This document shows positions 44,361 to 53,513 of a stretch of 64,000 bases of DNA, in pieces. The DNA is from Bacteroidales bacterium (GTDB lineage Bacteria > Bacteroidota > Bacteroidia > Bacteroidales > UBA932). The position numbers and the translations under genes were made by a program. How positions within the stretch are numbered: the first letter of the stretch is position 1; the number at the start of each line of letters is the position of its first letter. The DNA lies in NCBI GenBank assembly GCA_015060255.1, contig SUYV01000002.1:32883-96882 (forward strand), given 5' to 3'. The notes under the pieces were generated by a model, which did no database searches, was not told the DNA's origin, and was given only the letters and a program-made list of their open reading frames with translations.

Positions 44361-46157
44361 ATGACTGACATGGGCTATAATGAGATTTCATCAAAGATAA
44401 AGACCAAGGGCCTGACTTTCCCTTCTTTTTCGGCTGTGTTCATCCATACTTTCACCCTTGATGACGGTTGGAGATTCACGCTCCCGGAATCGGCGTATCT
44501 GGCTGACTATCAAGGCCGTCTCGAGGATCTTATCGTTGACTCCAAGGCTGGAGGAAAAAATCCAGGACGTGTGTTCTCGATATCAGAGAGCGTAAAAAAG
44601 GATATCGTTTATATGGAACCGAATGTCGAGACTCAGGTCTTCTCTTCAAGGGAGTTCTCTGATGATATTCTCATGAGATGTTCGATGCGTGGCTTTGATT
44701 TCCGCATACCTGTAAGGGCGGACGTGGATGAGGATGAGAATGGAAATGTGGTTCCTGATTTCGAATCGGTTGATTTTGAAGGACATGCCAATGTGGAAGT
44801 GTCGGTCTTCTTCCAGAAGATCGTGTCTGTTACCTACAGATTTCTGTTCGACGGCATCACCTGCAGGACCCTTGTCGCTGAAGAAGATAATCTGGACAGT
44901 CCCTGCTCTCAGGCCATGCCGGCAAAGGAGCCTACGGTCGACCATCTTATAGCGCTTCTGGCAACATACCTGGGTGCCGAGTATTGGAGCGTAGATGACT
45001 TTGCGGGTGATTCGACAGGAACCATAGACCTTAAGAACAGGCTGATTGTCAGCAATATGCCATTGCGTAGAACCCCTGGTCCATGGATTCTTGACGAAGG
45101 TGACCGCGTGTTCGATGAAGTCGCACTGGCGTATAAGTCATTCATTGTGAATAATTGCACATCGCCTGATAATCCTCTCGAGCCGGCTCCGCGTAAGGAT
45201 GTGACCGTAGCGGAAGATTCTCGTTATGCCATGGTTGACATCTGGGAGAATCTCAAGCATGATTACTTCAATGGTGAGAAAGTGTGTGACCTGTTCGGCG
45301 CAACACATGAACCGAAGCTTTCTGAGGCAGGAATCATAGACCATATCAGATATAATCACAGGGAGGAACTGGTCGGTCTGATGACACTGTATCCGGCCGA
45401 ATGGCCTTACAGGACGGCAGAGGCCTTTGACGAAGTCTGCGGACCTAATGTGGCCATAGACTCTGACGACCTCGTGCTTGTCGGATCTCATATGGCTGTC
45501 GTGATCGGTACTTACGCCCGACGTGGAGGCGGTAACGGCAGTGTGAACTGGAAGAAGCTGATGGGCGAGAGAAAGATGTATCATGTCTCATGGAGCGAGT
45601 ATCTGCTTATCCTTCAGTTCGTTCTGGCGAAGAAGCATACTGTCAATCATGCAATCGATACCATGATAGAGGTAGCCATGAAGGCCAAGTCAGGTACTGA
45701 CAAGGAACTGATAGGCAAAAGCGCGAAGTCCGTGCTGGCAATGTCGAGGAAGGTCATGCAGCTTGATGTCATCAAGCATGCAAAATTCCCTTCGCATAAG
45801 GTGATGTATGACAGGACGGCCAAGCGCCTTGGCGTGGAGGATGACTTTGCCCGTCTGCATGAAATGTTCAGCATGATGAACGACAATCTGCAGGGTCTGA
45901 GCGATTACGAGGCGGTGAAGTCGGATTCGATGATGAACAATCTCCTCATAGCGATTTCCGTTGTATCAATATTCGAACTGGTGTTCCAGGAAGACGAACT
46001 GCCTTTCGTGGAGAGGTTCTTCAATGCGGATCTCGGCTGGCTGACTGCTGTGATGTCGATGCTTTGCGCCGTGTTGGCTGTCATTGCGCTCGGCACGCTC
46101 TTCTGGAGGACAAAGTTCTGCAAGAAAATAGTAAAATTGTTTAAGACAAATGGCTGA
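44361..46157 (+). CDS. Large protein with C-terminal membrane hairpin, unknown
   Basis: A 598-residue acidic protein. No signal peptide is seen; about 520 residues of soluble part are followed by two membrane helices (LLIAISVVSIFELVF and LGWLTAVMSMLCAVLAVIAL) and a short basic tail. A Met-rich helical region (residues about 420-530) precedes the membrane hairpin, so the outline recalls CorA-like channels, but the GMN motif is absent. Near residue 385 there is a Gly/Arg loop, ARRGGGNGS. I do not recognise a family. The next gene overlaps it by 8 bases, and the operon continues into cytochrome c assembly genes. Confidence 0.75.
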   Translation: MTDMGYNEISSKIKTKGLTFPSFSAVFIHTFTLDDGWRFTLPESAYLADYQGRLEDLIVDSKAGGKNPGRVFSISESVKKDIVYMEPNVETQVFSSREFSDDILMRCSMRGFDFRIPVRADVDEDENGNVVPDFESVDFEGHANVEVSVFFQKIVSVTYRFLFDGITCRTLVAEEDNLDSPCSQAMPAKEPTVDHLIALLATYLGAEYWSVDDFAGDSTGTIDLKNRLIVSNMPLRRTPGPWILDEGDRVFDEVALAYKSFIVNNCTSPDNPLEPAPRKDVTVAEDSRYAMVDIWENLKHDYFNGEKVCDLFGATHEPKLSEAGIIDHIRYNHREELVGLMTLYPAEWPYRTAEAFDEVCGPNVAIDSDDLVLVGSHMAVVIGTYARRGGGNGSVNWKKLMGERKMYHVSWSEYLLILQFVLAKKHTVNHAIDTMIEVAMKAKSGTDKELIGKSAKSVLAMSRKVMQLDVIKHAKFPSHKVMYDRTAKRLGVEDDFARLHEMFSMMNDNLQGLSDYEAVKSDSMMNNLLIAISVVSIFELVFQEDELPFVERFFNADLGWLTAVMSMLCAVLAVIALGTLFWRTKFCKKIVKLFKTNG

Positions 46158-46668
46158 ATATGTAATTACTGAAGCTCTGGTGGAAGATGAGGCGATGCTT
46201 TGCGATATGTTTCTGGAGCATATCACAGCTAACACAGAGTATATTTCGCATGGAGAAATCCAGATGGGAGTAGGCGAGGGCGATTTTGTGGATGGAAAGC
46301 TTGTTGCCAGGCCTTCGTCGAACGCCCGTCATTTCTGGATGAAATACATACACGGAAACATCACAAGTCCGGAGGATTCGGGTGTTTTCAAGGCTGTCGG
46401 TCCTGATGGCGACATCCTTGGATTCTGTGTGGTGGAGATCCAGGAGGATGGAGCGGATCCATATGGAATGCTATGCGACCTTCTTGTCAAGGGCGACTGC
46501 AGGAGCAAGGGAGTCGGAAGCGCTCTGCTCAAGACGGGGTTGGAATGGTTCGCGCAGAAGGGCATTTCTGACATATACCTTGAGTCCGGGTTGAACAATC
46601 ATTCCGCACACGAGTACTTCATCCATAAGGGTTTTGTAAAAGTTTCGGAAATATATAAACTGGCATAA
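46150..46668 (+). CDS. GNAT-family N-acetyltransferase
   Basis: A 172-residue acetyltransferase. The acetyl-CoA loop is LLVKGDCRSKGVGSALLKTG (RxxGxG/A form), preceded by the ILGFCVVEIQE strand and followed by IYLESGLNNHSAHEYFIHKGF, typical of motif B. The acceptor is unknown. Its start overlaps the 598-residue gene, and the ResB-like gene follows after 3 bases, so it belongs to the operon. Confidence 0.88.
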   Translation: MAEYVITEALVEDEAMLCDMFLEHITANTEYISHGEIQMGVGEGDFVDGKLVARPSSNARHFWMKYIHGNITSPEDSGVFKAVGPDGDILGFCVVEIQEDGADPYGMLCDLLVKGDCRSKGVGSALLKTGLEWFAQKGISDIYLESGLNNHSAHEYFIHKGFVKVSEIYKLA

Positions 46669-46671
46669 CAC

Positions 46672-47421
46672 ATGGGAGGATTCCCTACATCATTCTTCGC
46701 TTTTCCTTTGAACCTGATTCTGCTTGCAGGATGGATTCTGGGATGCTCGCTTCTGTGGAGTCACTGTCGGAAGTCTTTGATTGTCAGATTCTTCCTCTCG
46801 ACGACAGGGACAATCTTTTCCGTTTGTGCATTCCTTATAGTCTGCCTGGTGATAGGGTTTACTGGCAACAGGGACATCGCATCTTCGTGGGTGTTAGTCT
46901 GCATCATGCTGCTTCTGCAGACTGTGCTGCTTTTCGTCATCATGCGAGGCTGGCGCGAGCAGACGGCGACCGGGGCCCGGCTTGGGGCCGTAAGGTGGCG
47001 TTTCCTGCTGCTGCATCTCGGCCTGCTTGTGGCCCTTGGCTCCGCTTTCTGGGGGGCTCCAGATGTGCAGACTCTTAGGATGAAGGCAGTGGCGGACATC
47101 CCGATACGTGAAGCTTACCAGATGGACGGAAAGCAGGAGTGGCTGTCATATGACATAGTCCTCAAGGGCTTTGACCAGTCCTCCTACGAGGCCTTGGTCG
47201 AAGTTGATGGAAAGGTTGCACAGATAAAGGTCAATCATCCGTATTCCAGGACTTTATCGGAAGATATATATCTTATGGGATATGATGAGCGGGGGTGTGT
47301 TCTGGAAATAGTGAGGGAACCTTGGAAGTATGGGACCATGGCAGGAATTGCAATGCTTCTGGCAGGAGCGCTGCTGCTATTCCTCAGGGGCCCGCAGAGA
47401 CAAAGACGTGTTAATGATTAG
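46672..47421 (+). CDS. ResB-like cytochrome c biogenesis protein
   Basis: A 249-residue membrane protein with about four membrane segments: three before residue 80, one near 120, and one at the C-terminus. A periplasmic stretch between the last two (residues about 130-220) contains YDIVLKGFDQSSYEALVEVDGK, the kind of beta region seen in ResB/Ccs1, the apocytochrome chaperone of system II haem attachment. The short length is typical of Bacteroidota versions. The CcsA gene follows with an 8-base overlap, which supports the call. Confidence 0.75.
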   Translation: MGGFPTSFFAFPLNLILLAGWILGCSLLWSHCRKSLIVRFFLSTTGTIFSVCAFLIVCLVIGFTGNRDIASSWVLVCIMLLLQTVLLFVIMRGWREQTATGARLGAVRWRFLLLHLGLLVALGSAFWGAPDVQTLRMKAVADIPIREAYQMDGKQEWLSYDIVLKGFDQSSYEALVEVDGKVAQIKVNHPYSRTLSEDIYLMGYDERGCVLEIVREPWKYGTMAGIAMLLAGALLLFLRGPQRQRRVND

Positions 47422-48238
47422 TGCTATGGTGACTTGGGAAATATTCATATGGTTCGCGTCTGCAGCAATAGCATTTGCATTTGCTGCGGCTGTCGTGTCG
47501 CTGTGCGCGAATGACCACTGGTCTGCGTCATCACTGCGCTATCGCCGCTTCCGCAGAATTTCGATTTTCCTGTCCGTGGTATCGGTGGCCGTTCTGGCCG
47601 CCTTCATCGCAGGACTGTGGGTGTCATTGGAACGTCCGCCTCTCAGGACGATGGGTGAGACGCGTCTGTGGTACTCGTTCTTTGCTCTGGCTGCCGGTCT
47701 TCTGACCTATGTCAGATGGAGGTACAGGTGGATTCTGTCTTTTTCCGCTGTCCTGGCGAGCGTGTTCATGATACTGAACGTGCTTCGTCCGGAGATTCAT
47801 GACCAGACGCTGATGCCTGCGCTTCAGAGCGGCTGGTTCATACCGCATGTAACAGTGTACATGTTCTCATATTCGCTTCTGGGATGTGCCTTCCTGCTGG
47901 CTCTAGCCGGCCTTTTCGGAAAAGGCAAGGACGTGATGAGCGCGGCCGACACGCTTGTGTATCTTGGAACGGCATTCCTGACATTCGGCATGCTCTCCGG
48001 AGCCTTGTGGGCGAAGGAAGCGTGGGGCCACTATTGGGCATGGGACCCGAAGGAGACATGGGCTCTTATAACATGGCTGTGCTATGTGCTTTATATACAT
48101 TTGAGAGTCATGGGCAGAGGCTCAAAGGCGGCGCAGTGCCTGCTTCTGATCTTTGCCTTTGCGTGCCTGCAGATGTGCTGGTGGGGTATCAACTACCTCC
48201 CGACGGCGCAGGACAGCATACACATTTATAACAGATGA
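47414..48238 (+). CDS. ccsA: CcsA/ResC-type cytochrome c haem-attachment protein
   Basis: Moves haem across the membrane and attaches it to CxxCH motifs, together with ResB. The 274 residues have about eight membrane segments and the tryptophan-rich loop WGHYWAWDPKETWALITWL, the WWD signature that binds haem. I chose the ATG at 47414, which overlaps the ResB-like stop by 8 bases; another in-frame ATG is at 47426. The gene ends in an ATGA overlap with the cytochrome c peroxidase gene, its probable client. Confidence 0.9.
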   Translation: MISAMVTWEIFIWFASAAIAFAFAAAVVSLCANDHWSASSLRYRRFRRISIFLSVVSVAVLAAFIAGLWVSLERPPLRTMGETRLWYSFFALAAGLLTYVRWRYRWILSFSAVLASVFMILNVLRPEIHDQTLMPALQSGWFIPHVTVYMFSYSLLGCAFLLALAGLFGKGKDVMSAADTLVYLGTAFLTFGMLSGALWAKEAWGHYWAWDPKETWALITWLCYVLYIHLRVMGRGSKAAQCLLLIFAFACLQMCWWGINYLPTAQDSIHIYNR

Positions 48239-49662
48239 AACAACTAACTAGCGTTGGCTTTATGAAAAGATTGTTGAAATGGGGCGCGGTTGTGCTGCTG
48301 GTGGCGGCTGCCGCGATGGTTGTGGTCTACAGGGCCGTCAACCAGGCGCCTTCTGCTGATCTTCCGCAGAATGAGCGCGTGTACGAGATCCTTGTCGAAG
48401 GCGGCTGCCTGAGCTGCCATTCTGCAGATCCGGAACTGCCTTTCTATGCAAAACTTCCTGTTGCAGGCAAGGTGGTGATGAAGGATGTGGACTCGGGATA
48501 TCGTGCATATGACATCACGAAGTTCATGGAGGCTGTCAAGGTGGACGGCGAAGTGAATGCAGTGGATCTTGCAAAGGTAGAGAAGGTCGTTCTTGACGAC
48601 CGCATGCCTATGCCGAAGTATTATCTTGTGCATTGGGGCAGCTCGCTTACATCCCAGAAGCGTGATATCGTGCTGGATTGGATCAAGGCGAAGCGTGCGG
48701 CTCTCTATGCCGACGGACTTCCTGAGCATCGCGCCAACGAGCCTGTAAGGCCGATTGATGCCTATGTGGAGTATGATGAGGCAAAGGCTGCTCTTGGCTT
48801 CCAGCTCTTCCATGACACTCGTCTGTCTGTTGATAATACTGTCTCTTGTGCGACATGCCACGCTTTAGAGACAGCAGGTGTCGACAATCACAGGTACTCA
48901 GACGGCGTCGGCGGCCAGGTAGGCGGTGTGAATGCTCCTACGGTATATAATGCAGTGTATAATTTCGTCCAGTTCTGGGACGGCCGCGCGGTTACTCTGG
49001 CTGACCAGGCTGCAGGTCCGCCTCTCAATCCGATTGAGATGGCTTCTCCGTCTTTCGACCACATCATTGCGAAGCTTCAGGCTGACAAGCAGTTTGCAAA
49101 GGCGTTCACTGCAGTTTATCCTGACGGCCTCACACAGGCGAACATCACAGATGCGATCGAGCATTTCGAGCGCACTCTGATCACTCCTGACTCAAGATTT
49201 GACAAATGGCTCCGCGGCGACGACTCTGCAATCACTGCAGAGGAGCTTGAGGGATATGAACTCTTCAAGAAGTATGACTGCGCGACTTGTCATGCGGGCA
49301 AGAACCTCGGTGGACTCTCATATGAACTGATGGGACTTCGCCGTCACTATTTTGCAGACAGGGGACTGGAGCTCACAGTGGAGGATAACGGACGCTTCAA
49401 GGAGACTCAGCAGGAGAGGGACCGCCATCGTTTCAAAGTGCCGGGACTCCGCAACATCGAGCACACATGGCCATATTACCATGATGGTACCCGCGAGACT
49501 CTGGATGCGGCAGTACGCGACATGGCTCTCTACCAGAGCGGAGTGGAGCTTACAGATGAAGAAGTCCACAAGATTGAGGCCTTCCTCCTCACACTCACAG
49601 GAGAGTACAAAGGTCAGCTGCTGACAAACAGCAACAGCCGCGACCTGATCGACGGACACTAG
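48235..49662 (+). CDS. Tri-haem cytochrome c peroxidase
   Basis: Reduces H2O2 to water in the periplasm with electrons from quinol or a cytochrome. The 475 residues have an N-terminal membrane anchor (about residues 16-33), then three CxxCH motifs: Cys58-His62 in a small extra haem domain (PF14376-like), Cys205-His209 and Cys349-His353 in the two domains of a MauG/CcpA-type peroxidase. APTVYNAVYNFVQFWDGRA, NPIEMASP and KVPGLRNIEHTWPYYHDG are peroxidase landmarks. Tri-haem versions often take electrons directly from quinol through the extra haem. It closes the operon that encodes its haem-attachment factors. Confidence 0.94.
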   Translation: MKQLTSVGFMKRLLKWGAVVLLVAAAAMVVVYRAVNQAPSADLPQNERVYEILVEGGCLSCHSADPELPFYAKLPVAGKVVMKDVDSGYRAYDITKFMEAVKVDGEVNAVDLAKVEKVVLDDRMPMPKYYLVHWGSSLTSQKRDIVLDWIKAKRAALYADGLPEHRANEPVRPIDAYVEYDEAKAALGFQLFHDTRLSVDNTVSCATCHALETAGVDNHRYSDGVGGQVGGVNAPTVYNAVYNFVQFWDGRAVTLADQAAGPPLNPIEMASPSFDHIIAKLQADKQFAKAFTAVYPDGLTQANITDAIEHFERTLITPDSRFDKWLRGDDSAITAEELEGYELFKKYDCATCHAGKNLGGLSYELMGLRRHYFADRGLELTVEDNGRFKETQQERDRHRFKVPGLRNIEHTWPYYHDGTRETLDAAVRDMALYQSGVELTDEEVHKIEAFLLTLTGEYKGQLLTNSNSRDLIDGH

Positions 49663-49746
49663 TCGTCATCCACGGCCAAGTCCTTACTATCATCCCGGAC
49701 CAGGTCCGTACCATCATTCCTGACCCAATCGTGGGAACTATAAACA

Positions 49747-49786
49747 ACCGGCGTGACATGAACCATCAAATTCATGTCACGCCGGT
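49747..49786 (+). terminator. Strong terminator after the cytochrome operon
   Basis: A 16-bp perfect stem (49747-49762 with 49771-49786) with an 8-base loop is followed by CTTCTTTTTG. Confidence 0.85.
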
Positions 49787-49821
49787 CTTCTTTTTGCCCA
49801 TATTTTGCCAAATTCACCCAC

Positions 49822-49857
49822 CGGCGTGACACAAAACGTGGATTTCATGTCACGCCG
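49822..49857. repeat. Second hairpin with the same stem sequence
   Basis: A 10-bp stem CGGCGTGACA/TGTCACGCCG (49822-49831 with 49848-49857) repeats the stem sequence of the preceding terminator. Its right arm, from 49843, also repeats the base order of the first. No gene lies in 49663-49956. Confidence 0.6.
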
Positions 49858-49956
49858 CTTCCTTTGGCACATCTGCCTGTCATCTGGATAACGAAATATA
49901 CTCTCTACACCAGGCTTAACTCTCGAGTATAATTGGATTTTTTCAGATTCATATAT

Positions 49957-52086
49957 TTAGAATCTTCTTTTTCCAAATACCCTAAAGTCTATACATACAA
50001 TTGCTGCTATAGCGAACAAGATGAAGCATATCCATAGGTAGATCTCTTTATTCGAAGTCGTGGCAGTAGTATTTTCAAATTTCACCTCAAAAGAATCTTC
50101 ACCAAGGTATTTGCCTTCAGCGATGAGACTAAGAGCCTTTTCCAGAATGATGTCATTCTTGGCAGTAAAGAATTCCTCATAAGTAACCGGAACCTCATAA
50201 TCCGGCAGAAGTCCTCGACCATAAGGCACTCTTTCATTCACAACATCATCGAAAACCTCTTTGACAAGCGGAATATGAACTTGAATCCTCGAGTTAGGCA
50301 GTTGTATGTCGGCAAACTTCATCGCTGTTACATAATGATATGCTGTACCTGTTTCTCTACCAACCGTAACTGCCCGATGATTTCTGACCAGTACTGATGC
50401 AAACACTGTTGCTGCAGAACACGACTGGTCGCTTGTGAGTATATATACTTTTCCAGGATAATGGACGAGAGAGTCCGGGGCGATATCATTCACCGGATAT
50501 TCTGAATCAGCGTAAAAACCTTTCTTTCCTTCAATCTGCTTGAATTCTTCAAATGGAGCAATGCTTTGGTCATAATTCAAACTGTATTTGAAACTCTCAT
50601 AAGAAGCGTTTGAATTGACCATTGCATATTGATTCAGAGCTACTGATGTTGTGTCGATGAATACAGACAGAAGCCTGTTCATTGCGGAAACATGACCGCC
50701 GGGATTCAGTCTCAAATCAATGATCATATTCTCCTTCTGCACATTCTCTCCTATCTTGCTTACTATGTCATCGACTTCTACATCATTCAGAGTAAATGTG
50801 TTCACGGTAAGCAGCACTGTACTGTCGTTAAGTTCCTTAAAATCCCAGTTCCTGCTATATGACTGCAACATTCTTTTATAATAATCCACCTCATATGATA
50901 ATGCAGGAATATATTTGCCACCGCGTCCTGATTTCTGCCAGATATCAACATATTCAGTCTCGTCGGAAAACCTGACTCTGGTAGTACGCGGCTCTGTCAA
51001 TCTATTATGATATATACGGTTCCAAGCCACAAGATTCAGTCGGTCGATCTTGCTTCTGACACCAGCATCATATCCGGTTGTCATTCCCTTGATACGTCGT
51101 ATAACGTCCGAGGCAGACTCATTATCCAATGAATCCACCTTTTTCCCTAAAAGATGCTCTGCCCCTTCCTGTGCTTGCGTAACAAATAATGAATCCCCGA
51201 TAGCGCCGAGAAGAAGATTACCTTTGTATTCGTCACCATCAACAGGTTCCCATGGATTAGGAGTAAGTAGGCTCAGATGCGAATCATGTGCAAGTTCTGT
51301 TGAAGTAGAAGACCATATCACATTCCAGAAATCCTTATAACTGATATCTGACTGTAACTTTGCCAATGAAGTCTTCTTGAATTCCTCAAATTGCTCCGGA
51401 GTCACGATGTCATAGAATGACGGAAACAGTTCCACATATGCATCCATAAGGATGTTGAAATCCTCCTGGGCCTGTTCTGGAGTCAAGATCTCTGGAGTAA
51501 TTATCTCGCCAGGAGCTACAAATGAGGTTTCAAGCCCGAATGGAGTCATCGGGTCATCGGGAGTGCCTTTGGCAGTAGAAACAGATAAGCAGATATGGGG
51601 CTCGTCAAAAGCCTTGTATGCATAACTGGCAGTTCCTAACAGATCACCCTTCTTTATTTTCATTCCAGTCTTGAAACGCATAGTTCCGCGCAGACCACTG
51701 ATGTATATCTTTCGACCATCAGATAATCTTATTCCGACCTGGCCGCTCAGATACTTTGGATTTATCTTACTGAGATCAGCCTTAGCTTTTACTTCCAGTA
51801 TTGCATCATCGAAAGTCCCTTCCACACTATAGCTTGTAGCCCGGATGAGACTATGGAGATAATTGATCCCCAATGACACAATCGTTCCATCTGAAGGGGA
51901 TAGAATTTCTGTTCCTTCATCAGCAGCAATGAATAGTTCGGCAAAATTAAGTTCCCCATCGACATAGTGCTGAGGCCTGGAAATGATATTGCTGCCCGCA
52001 TCTGTACCTTTGATAGGCCACAGCAACTGACCATACGAAGGGAGAGAAACAGCAAAAACCGTCAGAATTGTTAAGATTCCTTTCAT
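49957..52086 (-). CDS. Degenerate LytM domain fused to S41 peptidase
   Basis: A 709-residue exported protein, start chosen at 52086 where a signal peptide opens (MKGILTILTVFAVSLPSYGQ). Residues about 35-185 resemble an M23/LytM domain (IAADEGTEILSPSDGTIVSL, KIKKGDLLG), but the metal ligands are not intact (HxxD instead of HxxxD, HIC instead of HxH). From about 210 on it is an S41 C-terminal processing peptidase: IIDLRLNPGGHVSAM, and LTSDQSCSAATVF with the probable nucleophile Ser557, then TVGRETGTAYHY. A C-terminal membrane helix follows (near 680-700). It heads no partner gene downstream. Confidence 0.85.
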   Translation of the reverse strand: MKGILTILTVFAVSLPSYGQLLWPIKGTDAGSNIISRPQHYVDGELNFAELFIAADEGTEILSPSDGTIVSLGINYLHSLIRATSYSVEGTFDDAILEVKAKADLSKINPKYLSGQVGIRLSDGRKIYISGLRGTMRFKTGMKIKKGDLLGTASYAYKAFDEPHICLSVSTAKGTPDDPMTPFGLETSFVAPGEIITPEILTPEQAQEDFNILMDAYVELFPSFYDIVTPEQFEEFKKTSLAKLQSDISYKDFWNVIWSSTSTELAHDSHLSLLTPNPWEPVDGDEYKGNLLLGAIGDSLFVTQAQEGAEHLLGKKVDSLDNESASDVIRRIKGMTTGYDAGVRSKIDRLNLVAWNRIYHNRLTEPRTTRVRFSDETEYVDIWQKSGRGGKYIPALSYEVDYYKRMLQSYSRNWDFKELNDSTVLLTVNTFTLNDVEVDDIVSKIGENVQKENMIIDLRLNPGGHVSAMNRLLSVFIDTTSVALNQYAMVNSNASYESFKYSLNYDQSIAPFEEFKQIEGKKGFYADSEYPVNDIAPDSLVHYPGKVYILTSDQSCSAATVFASVLVRNHRAVTVGRETGTAYHYVTAMKFADIQLPNSRIQVHIPLVKEVFDDVVNERVPYGRGLLPDYEVPVTYEEFFTAKNDIILEKALSLIAEGKYLGEDSFEVKFENTTATTSNKEIYLWICFILFAIAAIVCIDFRVFGKRRF

Positions 52087-52127
52087 TGTAAGATTCAGAT
52101 TTCGATAAATAGGAATTTTATTTAAGT

Positions 52128-52694
52128 TTAGAACTCCCAAGCGACTTTGAGTCCAAGGGATGTAAACCAGCCTTCAACATACTTAGCATCGTCTGTCACC
52201 AGATTGTCAGGCTCGTATACTCCCTTTATGAATACAGTTGTGGCTAATGCTGTCTTGCCAAGATCAAATCTGCAACCTGCACCAGCTTCTCCCATGAGGC
52301 CCCATGCCATACCAAGGTTAAATCCGGCTTTCACTTCAAATGTCGGGGATAGCTTCTTGTTATTCCAGATTCCTTTGATATTGGCAAATACAGGAACATT
52401 AATGCCTTTGAATGTCTTTCTTCCTATCCAGCCGTCCCAATCGGATTCTGAGGTATAACCTTCAATATAGCTTTCATTCTTCACCCATGCCTGTTCAATG
52501 CCGATTCCACCTCCCACGAATATAGGCCCGAACATTTTACCATGCGACGTGCTGAGTGACAGTACACTACCTGTTTTACTTCCAACAAATGCTCCATATC
52601 CGCCTTCGACAAAACCTCTATATGACTTTGACTGAGCCATAGAAGTCATTGCAGTAATGCAGGCAATCATTGTTATTAAAAGGATTTTTTTCAT
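52128..52694 (-). CDS. Outer-membrane beta-barrel-like protein
   Basis: A 188-residue exported protein with signal peptide MKKILLITMIACITAMTSMAQ. The mature part alternates short strands rich in Gly and aromatic residues (SYRGFVEGGYGAFVGSK, FGPIFVGGGIGIEQAW, GWFTSLGLKVAWEF) and ends in Phe, the usual sorting signal of small eight-stranded barrels. It lies between two other exported-protein genes with gaps of 41 and 24 bases, probably one unit. Confidence 0.7.
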   Translation of the reverse strand: MKKILLITMIACITAMTSMAQSKSYRGFVEGGYGAFVGSKTGSVLSLSTSHGKMFGPIFVGGGIGIEQAWVKNESYIEGYTSESDWDGWIGRKTFKGINVPVFANIKGIWNNKKLSPTFEVKAGFNLGMAWGLMGEAGAGCRFDLGKTALATTVFIKGVYEPDNLVTDDAKYVEGWFTSLGLKVAWEF

Positions 52695-52718
52695 AGTCTA
52701 TCTGAATTGTTGATGTGT

Positions 52719-53447
52719 CTAAAATCTGAACGCCAGTCCTCCGTTGAAGGTGAAGAACCACTTTATCGGCTTTACAGTAGTGCGGATAACTTCGTCTGAG
52801 CCTCTTATGCCTTCCTGGATATGGTATCTGTAGTTGTTGGTGATGTTATAGTGGAACGCAGGCATCAGCTTGAGGTCGAATCTCCATATGCGGAAACTGA
52901 TATCGAATCCTGCATCTGCTGAAAGTGAGAATGATGACGGCTTTTCTGTCCATGTCTTCTCCCAATATCCCAGACCGCTATGGTGATAAGACGGATATAT
53001 CTCCCGGCTCTTTCCTGCAACATATCCCGGTGTCATGCCGGCATGGAACTCAATCCTGTCGAAGAGATTCATCAGAAAAGTAACGAGTCCATATTTCAAT
53101 GCATCACCTTCATCGTACACTTGCGTTCTGGCGATACCATGTGCTGCAGAATTGAGTTTGGCTGATGTCGTACGCGATCCTGTCCTGAATGTGACGGCCA
53201 ACGGTATGCTGAAACTGTTATCTATGTCGACAACAGTCGGAATGTACTGAAATCCGGTTCTAAATCCAACTCCATTAGGATAGTAATGTCCATAATGCAG
53301 TCCTACAACCACATCGCTTCCCATGTTCTTATACATAGGGACATTTACTCCGACTATGGCGAAAATCTCATCGTTTTCGAGAGGTTTCTGTGCACAAAGG
53401 GGAATTGTCACAAAGATTGCTAATACAATTATTTGAAGTCGTTTCAT
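52719..53447 (-). CDS. Outer-membrane protein, unknown
   Basis: A 242-residue exported protein with signal peptide MKRLQIIVLAIFVTIPLCAQ. Strand-like segments such as VVVGLHYGHYYPNGVGFRTG and WFFTFNGGLAFRF with a final Phe suggest a small outer-membrane barrel. It is upstream of the 188-residue barrel gene on the same strand and is likely cotranscribed. No ligand is predictable. Confidence 0.65.
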   Translation of the reverse strand: MKRLQIIVLAIFVTIPLCAQKPLENDEIFAIVGVNVPMYKNMGSDVVVGLHYGHYYPNGVGFRTGFQYIPTVVDIDNSFSIPLAVTFRTGSRTTSAKLNSAAHGIARTQVYDEGDALKYGLVTFLMNLFDRIEFHAGMTPGYVAGKSREIYPSYHHSGLGYWEKTWTEKPSSFSLSADAGFDISFRIWRFDLKLMPAFHYNITNNYRYHIQEGIRGSDEVIRTTVKPIKWFFTFNGGLAFRF

Positions 53448-53513
53448 AGAGGGTAGTTATGTGTTTCAATATAGATGCAAAAAGTGTCTGGTACGTGACG
53501 CGCAGATTCGGAT

